Source of the DNA: Solanum dulcamara
Lineage: Eukaryota; Streptophyta; Magnoliopsida; Solanales; Solanaceae
NCBI RefSeq assembly: GCF_947179165.1
Contig: NC_077245.1
Span: 12,680,740 to 12,744,739 of the forward strand
Direction: 5' to 3'
DNA length: 64,000 bases
The translations under genes were made by a program, and so were the position numbers. Under the pieces are notes generated by a model. It did no database searches. It saw nothing but the letters and a program-made list of their open reading frames with translations, and had not been told where the DNA came from. Below are positions 23,385 through 35,308 of the stretch, in pieces. Position 1 is the first letter of the stretch; each line of letters starts with the position of its first letter.

Positions 23385-24400
23385 CTACAGAGGTTACTTT
23401 TTATATGTGAATCTTTTGGAGTGATGAACTTGAATCCCCGACAACCGTGCACATTAAATATACCTGAAGAGGGAGTAGGGTATCAATTCAAACTATTCTG
23501 CATACCTTAACTACAAAGAAAACAAAGAGTTGGCCCGAGGTGCATGAGGAAAAGTACAAAGCAAGAATAGAAGATTCCTACAAAAAGAAGTCACATAGAG
23601 CAGTTCAAAACTAGAGACTTTACTGGAGACTACTTTCCTGCTTGAAAACCACCATTACGAATTCATAACAACCTCACAAAAAACTATATCCGAGGAAGGA
23701 GGCGATCCAAGATTTGAAGTTTGTGGGTTCCCACTCATCTCAAATTAAAAATAAAAAGAGAAAAAATGTTCCTTTTCTGCCACTAAACCAACATCACTCT
23801 GTTAATGGATTCCCAAATCCTTTTTCTATTACATTTACTGGATTTTTCAATACAAATACAGAATCCGTGCAAAAGTTACTGGGTTCCCGGACCCAGTCAT
23901 ATAAACTAATCCGCCCCACCCAAAAAAACACAAATTTCAATTTAGAAAACCAAGGGGGAAAAATGAGGGGGAAAACATTTCTTTAGCCTGAAAAATGGCC
24001 CCAAAAGGAGGAAAATTCAATTTTCGATACCTGGTAAGAAACCATGACAAGAAAGATAAAAGATTTTATTTTTTTCTTTCCTTATCAACAAGATAATGTA
24101 GAAAAACAATTAAATTTCCTAAATAGTTAACAAATGTCCAAACTTAGGCTAATACTGTCTTCCACAATACAAAATTATGCTAAAAATTTTACTTTAAGCA
24201 AAAATTGTTAGTACCCAAAAACTAGGCTAGCCATAAAGACCCATAAAAAACATCCTCCTTAACATCAAAGTTTCTACAAAAAAAAATGCAACTTAACTGA
24301 AAACCCAGGAAATTTCATAGGTTAAAAACTCTAAAATTATGGAAGTTTTCAAGCAAAAAAGAAAAATTAAAGCAACAATAAACAAAGTATTAAAACATAC
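23385..24400 (-). other. probable 5' UTR intron of the tubby-like gene
   Basis: On the minus strand a donor-like CTTTATG|GTATGT sits at 24400 and an acceptor-like CTCTGTAG|CG at 23385, 19 bases before the ATG. This would make an intron of about 1 kb, and long 5' UTR introns are usual in plant TLP genes. The acceptor has a weak pyrimidine tract, so its exact position is uncertain. A 90-codon plus-strand frame inside has no recognisable product. Confidence 0.45.
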
Positions 24401-24540
24401 CATAAAGAAAAATTAAATCCTGTTCCTTTTTTGGGTCTGTACAACTATCTTCTTCTTGTTGTTTCTCTCTCTAGAAAGTGTAGTTGATTCTCTCTCTTAA
24501 CTCATTACTACCCAGCGGATACCAAAGACTATTAAATCCT
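24401..24540 (-). promoter_or_regulatory. probable first exon and core promoter of the tubby-like gene
   Basis: On the minus strand an AT-rich stretch with ATTTAATA (about 24531-24538) is followed by a leader rich in GAGAGA and AAGAAGAAG (plus strand TCTCTCTCT). Such CT/GA tracts are common just downstream of plant start sites. The start site near 24500 is inferred from spacing only. Confidence 0.35.
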
Positions 24541-26124
24541 CTTCGCGAAACTTTTGCTTTTAATTAACAATAATAAAATGTGGAGTTGAATTAACTGCCA
24601 TTTTGGTGGGGGCAGTGGGAGGTTTCCACTTTGTTATGACATTTACCTTTTTTTCCTTGCCCTTTACTTTCTTTTCAAATTTTTAATTTGATGATGGAAC
24701 ATTTTCTTTTTTAATTGTTTTCAAAAATACAACCCTTTATCCTTCTATTTCAGTTTATTTGTCTGATTTTCATGTGATGTGAAGTTTTTAAATTTTGTGG
24801 TTTTAAATTTAAAATATATAGAATAAATCAAAATATTTTTTATTTTATAATCTTAAACATATCGTGTACATAAAAAATTAGAATTAATGAGTTATAAAAG
24901 TTTTTTTTAAACAAACTTAAAAAATAGTTAGACAGACAATTTGAGGAAATCTTAGTAGCATAATTAGTTAGTTAACTGAATTTTCATCTTATTGATAAGA
25001 ATTTAATTTTTCACTTAATAATCCCCTTTCTTATGTCCTCCGCCCCAATTCTAAGAAAAGAAAAGAAAAACACGAAGGGACTAATAAAAAGAAAAAAAAG
25101 ATTTTGTTATAAAATAAATTAACTTGACAAAATAAAAAAGAGAAAGTAAAAACAACAGGAGAACAAAAGAGAGAAAGCAGTGTATGTGTGTCTCTATGTC
25201 TTATTTACATTGAAGAAGAAGGCTATATTTATAGCCATACAAGTAAGTGGAAGAAAATATTAATGGGTAAGTTGTCCACCGAAAAAAGATAAAAGACTAT
25301 GCACTAATACAAAGTGGGCAGCCATTAATTTGGTTGATAACAGATTTATTTATTTATTTATTTGTTTGTTTTCTCTTAAATGTTTTGATGCAAGGTAGTT
25401 TATTTTATGTTACTACAATTTAGCAAATTTATGGTCAAGACCGACAAGAATGAATAAGAACAAGTTGGGTATAATTTTCAAAGATGGAGATGAGTAAAAA
25501 TGATGTAAGAATGATAAGCTATGATGTTTTTTCCCCCTTCTTTTTAATAGAATTTAAAAAGTGAATGAAAACGAAGTTTAATATTTTATGGGAAAATATG
25601 TGACATTTTGATTTGATTGTGGCGTTGAAAATAGCAATAAATAATTCCTCCTTTTATTTAGCAAAAAAGAAATAAGTTGAAGTGGAAAATGCTGAAATTG
25701 TATGTTATCAAAGATTCCACATTTCTCACCTAAGGAGTTGACATTTCTAGGTTTAAGGTTTTTCAGCGCATGTGTGTAATTCTACATATCTTTTCTCTAT
25801 AAATCAAAACTAAATTTTGTTTGTTCACAAGAATTAATCATTTTTACGGGTTAATTATATTTTTGGAAATTAGTATTTAATTACAAAATTATTTATTTAA
25901 TTATTTCTAGAAAAAAATATGTCAAAAAGCACAATTGTTATTATTATTTATATAATATGTTAGTTAAGTGTACGTGCTTTACACATGTGCATCGCGTTAA
26001 TTGATAAATATATATTTAAAAAGATCATTATGAGCATGTTATATTATTAAATATAAAACTCTTTAACGAAGATAGCGTAAAGTTTTTAAGATAAAAAATG
26101 TACTTAAAGATGAACAAGATAATT

Positions 26125-26128
<4 letters not shown>
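24541..26128. other. AT-rich intergenic DNA, no gene recognised
   Basis: Upstream flank of the tubby-like gene. It contains homopurine and homopyrimidine patches (for example 25060-25190) but no coding motif or transposon end that I can support. Confidence 0.5.

Positions 26129-26169
<41 letters not shown>
26129..26169. repeat. (AT)20 microsatellite
   Basis: An uninterrupted AT dinucleotide run of about 41 bases. It is likely length-polymorphic. Confidence 0.9.
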
Positions 26170-26174
<5 letters not shown>

Positions 26175-26630
26175 CTATTCTGAACGAATGTCTTCTCTTC
26201 TTTGTGCGTTACTTTCTTACTGTCTTTGAATCAGATATATAAAATTAATTGTTGACATGAAATTTAAGTATAGTTACTAAAAAAAATTAAATTACTTGTA
26301 GTAAGTTGCATGTGAATATTTCAACGATAAATACGACTAATTCAAATCGAATATAAAATATTAATGACATTACTCACCAGTAAAACATTGGAAATTTGTT
26401 GCAACTTTTGGTAAATCATTAATTGTCACAATCAACTCTGTTTTGAATTTTTTCAAAAAGATAGAGTTCATGAATTATGCCATGAACCACGACAACATAA
26501 ATCAAAATCACATTATTAACAAAAATAAAAAATCTAGTTAAACAAATACAAAACACGAAACAAATAAAGAATGCGAGATATAATACAGAGGTAAAAACTT
26601 CAGAAGAAAAATAGAGCAAATCACCTAACA

Positions 26631-26716
26631 ATAAACCATATTCAAGGTTTTCTTATTTTTTATTTTTATTTTTATAAACCATATTCAAGGTTTTCTTATT
26701 TTTTATTTTTATTTTT
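26631..26716. repeat. perfect 43-bp tandem duplication
   Basis: Positions 26631-26673 and 26674-26716 are identical, each starting ATAAACCATATTCAAGG and ending in a T/A-rich run. Perfect identity in otherwise decayed DNA points to a recent duplication. Confidence 0.9.
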
Positions 26717-26877
26717 ATAAAGGCCATATATATAGATTCTATCCCTTAGAACATATGGCAAATTATGATTCTTCTTGCCGTGGTCTATTATAATTACTTT
26801 TTCATACAAATAAAAAAATAATTAATACACAATATTTAGTTGATTTTAAAATTCTAAATAATAGGAAAAGAAAAAAT

Positions 26878-26937
26878 AAATTACTATTCTTAAATACAAC
26901 AACAACAACCGCCCAGTGAAATTACTATTCTTAAATA
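26878..26937 (-). repeat. 22-bp TS-type SINE tail inside a 19-bp target site duplication
   Basis: The 19-bp sequence AAATTACTATTCTTAAATA occurs at 26878-26896 and again at 26919-26937. Between them lies a 22-bp insert, on the plus strand CAACAACAACAACCGCCCAGTG, which is the 3' tail of the TS-type SINE (compare caacaacaacaacatacccagtg near 22413). Read on the minus strand, it is a SINE truncated at its 5' end to almost only the tail, with an exact TSD. Confidence 0.8.
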
Positions 26938-27529
26938 TATTAAAGAATTCAATATTTTTATTTGTTACTTAACATATATATCTAAAGAATACTATTTAAA
27001 ACCCAATAAAAAGTGATTCAATTTTTCTTGTGGGAAAAAAATAATTCCGTAAGTGTTTTCTAATTAAAAGGAATGAAAAGTGATCACAGACATATAGTTT
27101 AAACAGGGAAGAATTTAATATATAAAACCTAATTGATTTTGAAATCACATTTTTCCTCATATTTTAGGAGTTTAGTAAAAGAAAATTACTTATTTTTTCT
27201 TCTCATATATTTTAGAAGTCCAGTCAATATTATAAAAATAATTAAATAATAATTTGAAAAAAATGATGAAAAGATAATTTTGTCTAAAGCAGAGTCCTTT
27301 AGTGAAGGGCAAAAAGTTCAATCAACATTTTAAGCGTCTTCATGCTTTTAATATAGTATAGATAATCAAATACAATTTTATCTTTCTCTCTAATTTTATA
27401 ATATTTTAAATAAAAAAATTAAATCTATGGCTAAACGTCTGCCAAGTGTTTTATTTGATGAACAATTTCTTAAAAGAATATTTTGTCTTTGACTGATAAT
27501 TTTTACTAAATAAGATTTTTTTGGGAGGC

Positions 27530-27695
27530 GAGGTGTTTGTTCTGAATTGTTTTTTTTGTGCCGCATAGAGGTCTATTCGGGGGAATGCTCTCTACCAAAA
27601 AAATTTCATACGCAAGACTGGAACCTGAAACCTTTCAATTAAGGAAGAAGCAGTCTCATCCACTACGTCACATCATTTGGCGGTGGGATCTGAGT
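27530..27695 (-). repeat. SolS-like tRNA-derived SINE
   Basis: On the minus strand the sequence shows a tRNA-like head with GTAGTGGATGAGACTGC (A-box-like) and AGGTTTCAGGTTCCAGTC (B-box-like). A body with TTGGTAGAGAGC and GAATAGACCTCTATGCGGCA follows, then an A-rich 3' end (plus strand T run near 27548). I recognise this as a common Solanaceae SINE type. Borders and TSD were not resolved. Confidence 0.55.
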
Positions 27696-27699
27696 TGTT

Positions 27700-28675
27700 A
27701 AGAATGCTGAATGCATATATCCCGTGACATCTTATTTTATTATTTACATTTTTTTCTTGTTCAATTCATCTACTAATGATTAAAAAAAATAATCATCAAT
27801 TGATGAATCCGAAATCTCACTCTTTCACGAGAGATCACGGGTATGTTAAAAAGGAAGATGTTTTACAAAGATGGTTTTTTTTGACATTTTATATGTTTGG
27901 TATGTAAGCAAATAATATTATAATAAAAAATATTTATATATAATTTAGATAAATACTATGAGATGTGAATAGGGTGGGATACGGAGCACTCCATACCAAA
28001 CACACCTGAAAAGAAAACTAGTAAACCATTGTTTACTTCTTTTCCTAATAAATTACAACAAAAAATTTATCTGTACAAAAATGACTAAAATACTATTAAT
28101 TTATAGATTAAGGACACATATAAACCAATTAAACTAATAAAAGCTAGTTTAGAGGTTGAACAGCCATGGAGATTGGACTATAGAGCCTCCAAAATTTTGG
28201 GGAAAACTAAGTATGTCAAACTTCATTATTGGCTAGTTTAGCATTGTCAACATGCAACAATCTTTTTCTTTTGTCCAAAGTTTAAAATTAAAAATGTGAA
28301 GCAAGCTCGCATAAAGGAAGTTAAAATACTTTTATCTCACATATATTTATGTCAAAATGTTTTGCAATTTGTGGCCATGCAAGTGCTTGGAACTAACCAA
28401 TCAAATCAATTGAATTGTATCTCACTTTCATTCTATAAGTTCTTACCTAACAAATGCAATCTTAATTTCCTACATTAATTAGGTGTATGGGTGGTAAGAT
28501 TAGCCTAAATTCATTTAACTTTTTTAAGTTTTAATGAGTTTGGACTAGAGAGATTTTGAAGATAGACTGATTTAGGCTATTCCAAGCTAGTTAATTTATC
28601 ACAAATCATCAGTTCAAGTTGACTAATAAAACTCTATATTCATTTGAATTTTTGATAAATTATTTTATTTTTAAC
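27700..28675. other. AT-rich intergenic DNA, no gene recognised
   Basis: No coding motif or transposon end was found. A short open frame at 28296-28478 has no recognisable product. Confidence 0.45.
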
Positions 28676-28960
28676 CCCTACCTCGATCCAAAATTTGACC
28701 CCGACCTCAACTTAGTACTTGACCTCGACCTCAACTCAGTACATGACTTTTGACTCAAAAATCGACATTGACCCAAAGTTGAGAACCAACTTCGACTCAG
28801 GACTCGAGACCCAACTCCCCAGCCTAACCCGTGACATTCGATCCGAACGCCCACATTGGATCCTCGACACGGGACTTGAGATTGACTCGGGCATGAGACC
28901 CGACCCCAGCCCAAACCCCGGCTTGACCCCTAATTCCCCCTCGACACTGGACCTAAGATT
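28676..28960. repeat. degenerate GAC-rich minisatellite, GC-rich island
   Basis: About 285 bp made of variants of GACCTCGACCTCAAC and GACTCGAGACCC stands out as GC-rich against very AT-rich flanks. Frames of 77-93 codons cross it on both strands because the repeat lacks stops. The predicted peptides are repeat translations with no domain. A decayed hexanucleotide-type array is the simplest reading. Confidence 0.6.
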
Positions 28961-31442
28961 CGATCGCATTTTGATATTTTCACCATATATTACAATTTAA
29001 TATGTGTAAAAATCGATAAATTGAATAGTTAAGTATAAATATTCAACTGAACTGTCCAATACATTATCTTAACACGACAATCACGTAAAGGCCATAATGT
29101 TTGTTCAAATGTCAATTTTATTCCTCATAAATTTGCATAACGACAAGTGTTAACATGCAATGGGTAGTGGGGGCCTTTTTTGGTATGGCATCGAAGAAAC
29201 CGAATTATGCTTAGTTTTCACAAAACGGGTGAAACACATGATTGCAAAATCATTTTTTTGTTTCTTTTTCTTCATGCAAAATGGAATAAAAGGACTACTA
29301 TGAAATTTCACATGGATTTGATCTGATGTAGTCTAATAGGCCCTGTATTTGTATTAGTTTGTATTCTGGACCTTCCTACTTAATCATTTGCCAATTGAAC
29401 CCCTGAACTCATCGGAACACAACATTTTGAACACTTTTTTTGACTTGGCATCCTATGTGGAATAAACAATCAAGGAGCGTGTGATACACACAAAATAGGA
29501 GCGTGACTATAACGACCTAGTCCTTCGTTACTAAAAATATCTGCGGTAAAGGTATACGAATCTCATTCATCATAAGGTTCGGATCAATACCTTGATATAT
29601 GAGTGCATTAGTTATGAATTAATATCGTGCTATGCTCATATCTCAAAGTTGAGCTGAAAGTGTCTTTCCGATTTAGTTTTGGATTTGAGTTCAAACTAAG
29701 GTCAACTTCAAACGAATATCTCTCTCAGCCTATAATGAATTAGGTGTCCCATCACCTATCAAATTAAAGGTATTTGGGTCTTCTTTCCAATGCCACCAAA
29801 TTTGCCTCATTTGGAGTTTGGAGTAAAACGTTATGCCCATTTTACTGGACACTATCCGGGTCAGGCCGCCAGAGTGGGATTGAGGCCACTATAGCGGGAT
29901 CCGATGGGCCAGAACTTAAAAGTGGCGTATTTTTATTATCTCCTTCTTCCACTAAGTATCAAAATAGATGAGGGTTACCTAGAAACCCCCAAGAAGTTAT
30001 TCTAGGCTTGGAGTGAAGGAGAGAAAAGATTTCTAGTGCAAGGAATGCTACAACCCACGAATTCATGCCCGTCTCCATGGATTCTCCTTCCAAAAGTCAA
30101 GGATCGTGCTATAATACTTCTACAATTGCTTGGCGCTTATGAAGGCTAGGTTTCTTAATTGATTAGTTGTAATATTGTAATTAACAGGAGATTTCATGCC
30201 TAGGCCTTCGGGCAAGGAGTTTGGATGGCTGAATGTATTGTTATTGTTGTTTAGGATAAGAATGTACCATATGGGTATAATTATCATGTGACTAGTGATA
30301 ATAGTCTAGTTCTTGTTGATAACTGTAATACTGCTTGTTGATATAATTGATGGTTCTATGTGAATTATCTAAATAATGTGAATCATGAAGTAAGGGGAGG
30401 AGGTAATTGATCTAGTATTGATAAATCTCTTAAATGAACCTATTAATTATCTGTGGTTATAGGTTATGGTTGGTCTATATCATAGAAAGACTCTCAATAG
30501 TGATTGAGTAAGGTTATGGCGTCTTCTATGTATTTAATTGTTGTGGTTGAATGATTGATATATTGTTGTAATGGGTCTACAATCCCAGGACTATGAAATT
30601 CATAATCTTGAACTTGCTCTATCAAAAGTGATGCCTTAGATAAAAAAGGTTTGATGAAATATTGTTAATGAAGGGAAAGATAGAATGTAACTAATGAAAT
30701 GACAATTGTGAGCAATTACATGCAATGAACCTGTTACTTGATTGTGCAAGTATGTGAACTATTCATTGTGGATTGTGATTGTAGTTGTGATTGTGATATT
30801 GGATCGGGTGTCACTATAACACCCCAAAATTATTTTCGCAAAGACTCAAACATTTCTTCACATGTGTGTAGACTCGAACCGAAGGTCTTGTAATTTTATA
30901 TATGAGTTAGGACCAATTCCTAAGTATTTGAAGTGTGTTAGATGTATTTAGGGGTCATAAGGGATCTCTAACACCAAACCGAGTCCAAAGAATTCCAATC
31001 GATTAATTTTTGGATGAGTTAGTATAAGGGTTAACTTCAAACGACCATATCTCCTAGAATATAATGAACTGGGTGGCCCACGACCTACCAAATTAAAGGT
31101 ATTTGAAACTTCTTTCCAACGCTATTAAGATTGTAATTTTTGGAGTTTGGAGTCACAAGTTATGACCATTTTACTACAGACTAGTACTGCAGGAATTTCA
31201 GGCCTGGGCGACCACTGCAGAAAATTTAGGCTTGGAGCTCCAGTAGCGCTCGGCGCCACTATAGCGCTAGAAAACAACCTCAATAGTTTGGTCCTTGGCG
31301 CGACGCGTCACTATTAGATGTGTAGGGTTTTAAGCCTATTTTGACTTGGCGCTGCAGTGGCGCGACGCGCCACTATAGCGCTAGCAAGATTTTTGCCCAA
31401 TTTTCTAGATTTTTGAAGACGGGCAACTTGGATTTTTCCCTA

Positions 31443-31453
31443 ATTATATATAC
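31443..31453 (+). promoter_or_regulatory. TATA box of the nested LTR
   Basis: TTATATATACC is followed about 30 bases later by a pyrimidine-rich leader (ccctcacctcctaaaaaccc), as expected at a U3/R boundary of a gypsy LTR. Confidence 0.5.
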
Positions 31454-32084
31454 CCTCACTTGGAACATTTTGGGATCATTTTTCAGTCCCCTCACCTCCT
31501 AAAAACCCAAATCTTCATCCCCTCTTCTCTTCGAAACATCTCCAACAAGAAATCCTCCCCAAAGCTCAAGGATTCAAGATCTTCAAGTCGTGTCTTTGGT
31601 TTTCGATGGGATGTTCTTCATTTCCAGGTATGTAAAGCTAACCTAAAATATGGATTGAGTTCTTTCATATGCCCATAGATGTGTTGGATAGAAGTTGTGA
31701 AAGATTTGAACCTTCTATGAAAGTTTTTCTTGAAATTTCCTAAACTATAGAATATTACTAAAATGTGTTAATGATGTTCTTGAGTTGACTTTGTTGAGAG
31801 TATGGATTCATGTATTCATTCACATGAACCCAAGATGAGATTTCTTTTTGGTCATAATTTATCTTGAGGATGAGATTGATGATTTTTATGTATAATAAAA
31901 ATAATATTATTTTTATAGTGAAATGAGGTATTCTTTTACTTGAGTTTGATGAAATTGATTTTGAGTTATATGAGAATTTGGATAGTTATGAATGTGAATG
32001 GCATAAAAAAAATATTGGTAGAGCTAGAATGTCACTTTTGTTTATATAAATGGAATATAGAATTAAATAAGAATTTTGGAGCAA

Positions 32085-32215
32085 GATATTTGATGATGGT
32101 GTGAATGATGATGTTGATAATGATGTGAATGATGATGTTTGATAATGATGTGAATGGTGATGTTTTGATGATGGTGTGAGTGATGATGTGAATGGTGGTT
32201 ATTTAACATATGTAG
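32085..32215 (+). repeat. GATGATGTGAATG minisatellite in the nested LTR
   Basis: Variants of GATGATGTTGATAATGATGT and GATGTGAATG follow one another for about 130 bp. It is purine-rich on the plus strand and non-coding. Confidence 0.65.
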
Positions 32216-33194
32216 AATGATTGATGAAGAGGTTATGTTGATGAGGATGTTGTGTGATGAAGTAGATTGGAGTATAATGTGATCATGTGATATGTGATTT
32301 GCGTAATTTGATTTGATTGGAATCTTATGAACATTTTGAAAATAAATGATCTTTTGAGAAGGAGTTTTAAATAAATAATTTGTGAATATTTTTGCATAAA
32401 CTATTTATACACTATTTTTGAGTTTAAAGAATGATTATTTTTATCTATGATTTAAAAAGAGTTTAAGCATGAGTTGAGTTTGAGAAGTCTTTTAATTATT
32501 TTTGAACATGAGCATTTTAAGTATAAATGAGTTGAGCATTTTTACTTTAAAATGTCAATTTTTGAGATTGAGTTGAGATTGTATAAATTTTAAAGAGAAG
32601 AGTTTGATGATTTGAGATGACTCGATTTGAAAGAAGGTCCAATGAGGTCAGATTTGATTTGAGTTTTGAAAAGAGTCCAATGAGACTAAATGAGTATTTT
32701 GAGTATTTTACTCACTTGATAGATATGAGTATATTGAGTCTTGGGAGAAGTATCGAGCACCAAATTGGGTAAGAGTATAATCCATACTCGAACCAATAAA
32801 TTACATCGCCAAACGTAGGAGGGGATTGAACCGTTAAAGTCGGATGCTTCCCATGGGATCTAACCGTTAAAGTCGGATGTTTCCCATTTTATTGTCCTGA
32901 TATGATAGGACTTGATTGGTTATGGATCCATGATTGTTGATTCGTTCTTACCCTGGTAAGGTATGAACGGACGTGGCAACAATGTCGGCTTGTTGTACTA
33001 TCACTCGCTCATATGGTGATAGTTGTCGATTAGAGAAACTCTCAATTGAATAGATTGTACTTGATATGATTGGTTTGATTATGATTGTAGATGATTGAGT
33101 TGAATTGTAAAACATTGCATAACTTAATTTGCTTATCTATTGAATTGAGTCCTTTGAATTTATGGTGGAGTTGATTGCATATGCTTGGATTAGA

Positions 33195-33400
33195 TTGAAT
33201 CGGAATATACATGATTGGATCGGATTGGATGATATGTGATTGAATTGTGTATGATTAGATCGGATTAGGTGATATGTGATGGATTGGATTAAATGATATG
33301 TGATCGGATAGTGTAGGATTGGATTGGATTGGATCGGATTGTATATGATTTGATTAAACTGTATTGTAAATGATTGGATTGGATTGTATGGTATATGATT
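33195..33400 (+). repeat. TGATTGGATCGGATT-type array in the nested LTR
   Basis: Irregular copies of GGATTGGAT, GGATCGGATT and TGATATGTGATTG are packed over about 200 bp. Confidence 0.6.
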
Positions 33401-34095
33401 GGTCTTTGTCTAAAAATTGTATTCTTACTTTAGACTTATGACACTTTGATTGAGTCTATCTTATCTTTCTGAGTTGAGATATTTGAACCAACATTACTCT
33501 TCCTTGAGGTATGTTTCATTCTGCCATATTACATACTCGTACATTCCATGTACTCACATCTATTTGGACCTGCATCATTTCATGATGCACAGATAGGTTT
33601 AAGAGATTGTCAATAGGAGCACCATTAAGGATCTATACACACTCAGTGTATTAGTGAGTCCTCCCCTACATTCGGAGGACACCGCTTATATTATTCTTGC
33701 GTCAAGTTAGCCCTTTTCATTTTGATTTGAGGTAGCCATGAACATGTCATTGACACCAATTAGATAGTAGTGATAGATGATTCATAGACTAGATAGTGAT
33801 GGGTCAATTGAGTATTTTCTTTCTTTGAATTATTCTTGTTAAACTATTTTTAACGACATAGATTGGAGTTCGATTTGTTGGCCCATGGCCTTTATTTTTT
33901 GAGTTAGATTAATAATTTGAGTTGTCCACTAAATTATTTTTTTATTTTAAACTTCTGCTGGTTGATTGATATTGAATGGATGTGTGATTGAACCAAATGG
34001 TTCGCTTGGAGACCAGCAATGGTCTTCGAGTATCGATCACGTCTAGGGTACCCTCTTGGGGCATAAAAGTCATATATCGACATATATAGTGGATC

Positions 34096-34205
34096 GAGTA
34101 TCACGTTCTGACATACATATATATATATATATAATCGGGTGTCACCTTCCGATATGTATATAGAATCGGGTGTTACGTTCCGACACATATATAGGATCGG
34201 ATGTC
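34096..34205 (+). repeat. LTR subrepeats of the GGATCGGGTGTCACGTTCCG type
   Basis: Four to five units of roughly 30 bp, each with a variant of ATCGGGTGTCACGTTCCGAC, are separated by TATATA runs. A further unit at 30800-30814 lies on the other side of the nested LTR. The same unit appears inverted in both LTRs of the element at 44-52 kb. Confidence 0.75.
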
Positions 34206-35152
34206 ATGTTTCAACACATATATGATTTGGGTATGGGTTCCATGAGAGAACCAATGTGTGACTATCATCTCTGAATTGATCTTGACTATATGTGTGATGA
34301 TAGAGAAACTGATCAGATTATAACTAAGCATGCCCATCCTGTGTAATAACTGATATAAAAGAACCAAAGGTCCTAGTGTTATCATGTTAACTGTTGTAAT
34401 TGAGATTTACCTTGTGAAACTGTACATTTCTCCTGAAATGGTAAATTGATAATGTATTCATGTATATGCCCGATTGAATTATGTTATGGGTGCTAGTGCA
34501 TCCGCATAGTAGGTATGAGGTTGTGGGTAAATCAGTGGAAAACAGTCAGTGTGTTGTTAAGGGAGATTAATAACTTAAAGTCAGTTATTGTTGATGTCCT
34601 GTAGGCACATGGGTTAAAAAGAGGATTGGAAGGTTTTTAGAGATTCTGTCTCCGGATAGGCCGCCCTGGCCTGAGGAATTCCGTTGTGGCGAGGCTGCCA
34701 GAGCGGGATTGGTCCCGCCATGGCTGGACAGTAGCGGTTAGAAGTTGAGCTTTAGTCCCCCTAATGTTGTCCTCTTCCAAGTGAGATGTTAATTATCCTA
34801 AAGCCATGTGATGGTGTGAAAGTAAATATAGTAGACGGGTTAGATGGAGTTAGTACTGGTCCGTAGTTTGAAAACTTCTCTATGTGATAGAAGGGCTAAG
34901 CCGTGATCTGTATTACAATTGGTAGAGGACCAACTAGAAAGGATGAAGGTTAGGCTTGAATGACTCTAATGAGGTTAATGAGAATGATAAGAATTTTGCA
35001 TATAGTTTGGCGGTAAATCTCTTAATAGCATATTTTCTTCTTGTCGATTTCTTTATATTATGCGGTGGTATCGGATTGACTGATGATGCCTACCAGTACG
35101 TATTATTTGTACTGATACTATTCTTGCTGTGCCACTTGGCATAGTTTGGTTG

Positions 35153-35308
35153 CAGGGTCAGTGATGTTTCATAGGTGAAGACGAAGATGAGTCTCCAATG
35201 GCTTCTACTTTTCATTCCTTATGGTGGGAGCAGGATCAGTGATGTTTCATAGGTGAAGACGAAGATGAGTCTCCAACGGCTTCTACTCTTCATTCCTTAT
35301 GGTGGGAG
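35153..35308 (+). repeat. 78-bp tandem duplication near the LTR 3' end
   Basis: 35153-35230 and 35231-35308 are nearly identical, each with TCAGTGATGTTTCATAGGTG and GAAGATGAGTCTCCAA. The copies differ at about three positions. Confidence 0.9.

Larger units (their letters stand above)
30815..34068 (+). mobile_element. nested solo LTR, Ty3-gypsy family, 3.25 kb
   Basis: It starts TATAACACCCCAAAATT, a degraded TGTAACACCCC gypsy LTR start, and ends after GTCTAGGGTACCCTCTTGGG in GGGGCATAAAA, where intact relatives usually end GGGGCGTGACA. The flanks are GTCAC (30810-30814) and GTCAT (34069-34073), a 5-bp TSD with one change. The interior has a TATA box, a GATGATGTTGATAATG-type minisatellite (32085-32215) and a GGATTGGATCGGATT-type array (33195-33400). 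No coding region is present. Confidence 0.7.

Noticed and set aside
25970..26000. Possible Helitron 3' end around GTGCTTTACACATGTGCATCGCG
   Set aside because: The hairpin pairing is poor and no CTRR follows at the right distance.
28678..29000. Frames of 77-93 codons on both strands
   Set aside because: They are stop-free readings of a degenerate GAC-rich repeat, and similar lengths on both strands argue against coding.
34956..35144. 62-codon plus-strand frame with a hydrophobic segment
   Set aside because: It lies inside the outer solo LTR, which is non-coding.
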